The notes beneath the pieces are model-generated. The model did no database searches. It had not been told where the DNA came from and saw nothing but the letters and a program-made list of their open reading frames with translations. Position numbers and translations under genes: made by a program. From Amaranthus tricolor (lineage: Eukaryota; Streptophyta; Magnoliopsida; Caryophyllales; Amaranthaceae): 64,000 nucleotides of DNA. Every line of letters begins with the position of its first letter. Position 1 is the first letter of the stretch. Of this stretch, positions 63,703 through 64,000 are shown piece after piece. The stretch is from positions 6,604,517 through 6,668,516 of the forward strand of contig NC_080056.1 of assembly GCF_026212465.1 (NCBI RefSeq), read 5' to 3'.

Positions 63703-64000
63703 GAATCAGTTCACAAATCACAACCAAAAACCTTTGAAGTGTCATTCAAAGCAGGGGTGGAGCAAAGATATACAAAAATTTTCAAGAACTTAATTTTCAA
63801 GGACCAAAAACAAAAGTAACGTAAACTATCAACTAATATCAATTAATATTTGAGACCCACTAGTTTAGGAGACTCCATGCAGACGAACACCTTGCACAAA
63901 TCTAGGATTCAAAGTATACTTTCATTACATGCAATTTAGATACAATCAAAAAATATGCATGTGTATACCCAAAGCTAAAAAGAAGTTCCAAGCTTAATTA
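63703..64000. other. Window end, no gene seen
   Basis: Searched on the minus strand for a signal-peptide exon of the laccase and found none with a suitable donor. AT-rich sequence. Confidence 0.4.

Overview
The window is nuclear DNA from a flowering plant, most likely a eudicot. It is AT-rich, its genes are split by GT-AG introns, and every gene belongs to a well-known plant family. The density of small non-autonomous transposons with short terminal repeats is compatible with Caryophyllales, but I cannot fix the species from sequence alone. No bacterial, viral, rRNA, tRNA or CRISPR signal was seen.

Layout from left to right: a GH28 polygalacturonase gene (+, 2927-7810, 6 exons); an intact 268-bp miniature LTR retrotransposon just behind it (8272-8539); a YTH-domain m6A-reader gene of the ECT type (+, 10931-15585, 8 exons); converging on it, a large WW/DEAD-box RNA helicase with RGG and RS repeats (-, 17541-24885, 7 coding exons plus a 5'UTR exon); a 5-kb island of MITEs (about 25.5-28.9 kb); the NUP155 nucleoporin gene (+, 30438-45398, 13 exons, 1487 aa); converging on it, a two-exon KAT8/NSL2-INO80D-type zinc-finger gene (-, 49129-51594); a 3' fragment of a nucleotide-sugar transporter gene (-, 53540-53959); a transposon graveyard (54.2-59.6 kb) with reverse-transcriptase-type relics, hAT-like MITEs and ATT microsatellites; and a laccase gene (-, 60365-63316, exon 1 not found). 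Exon joints were worked out base by base and keep frame throughout the complete genes.

Three of the genes act in nuclear RNA or nuclear-pore biology (m6A reader, DEAD-box helicase, NUP155) and all three carry a telo-box (AAACCCTAA or its complement) in or near the 5' leader. The polygalacturonase and laccase are secreted cell-wall enzymes.

The most notable non-gene content: (1) a TRIM/SMART family with 72-bp LTRs, a primer-binding site and 5-bp target duplications, present as an intact copy, as a solo LTR filling half of a laccase intron, and as broken copies in two further introns; (2) a 425-bp Mutator-like foldback element with a perfect 9-bp target duplication, carrying five copies of a 23-nt near-perfect palindrome, with a diverged relative 4 kb away whose arms differ by a compensatory base-pair change; (3) long-TIR MITEs with a CACGTG or CATGTG core in their ends. 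Promoter calls, TE class calls and the transporter pseudogene call are inferences from sequence signals and remembered family features, not from database searches.
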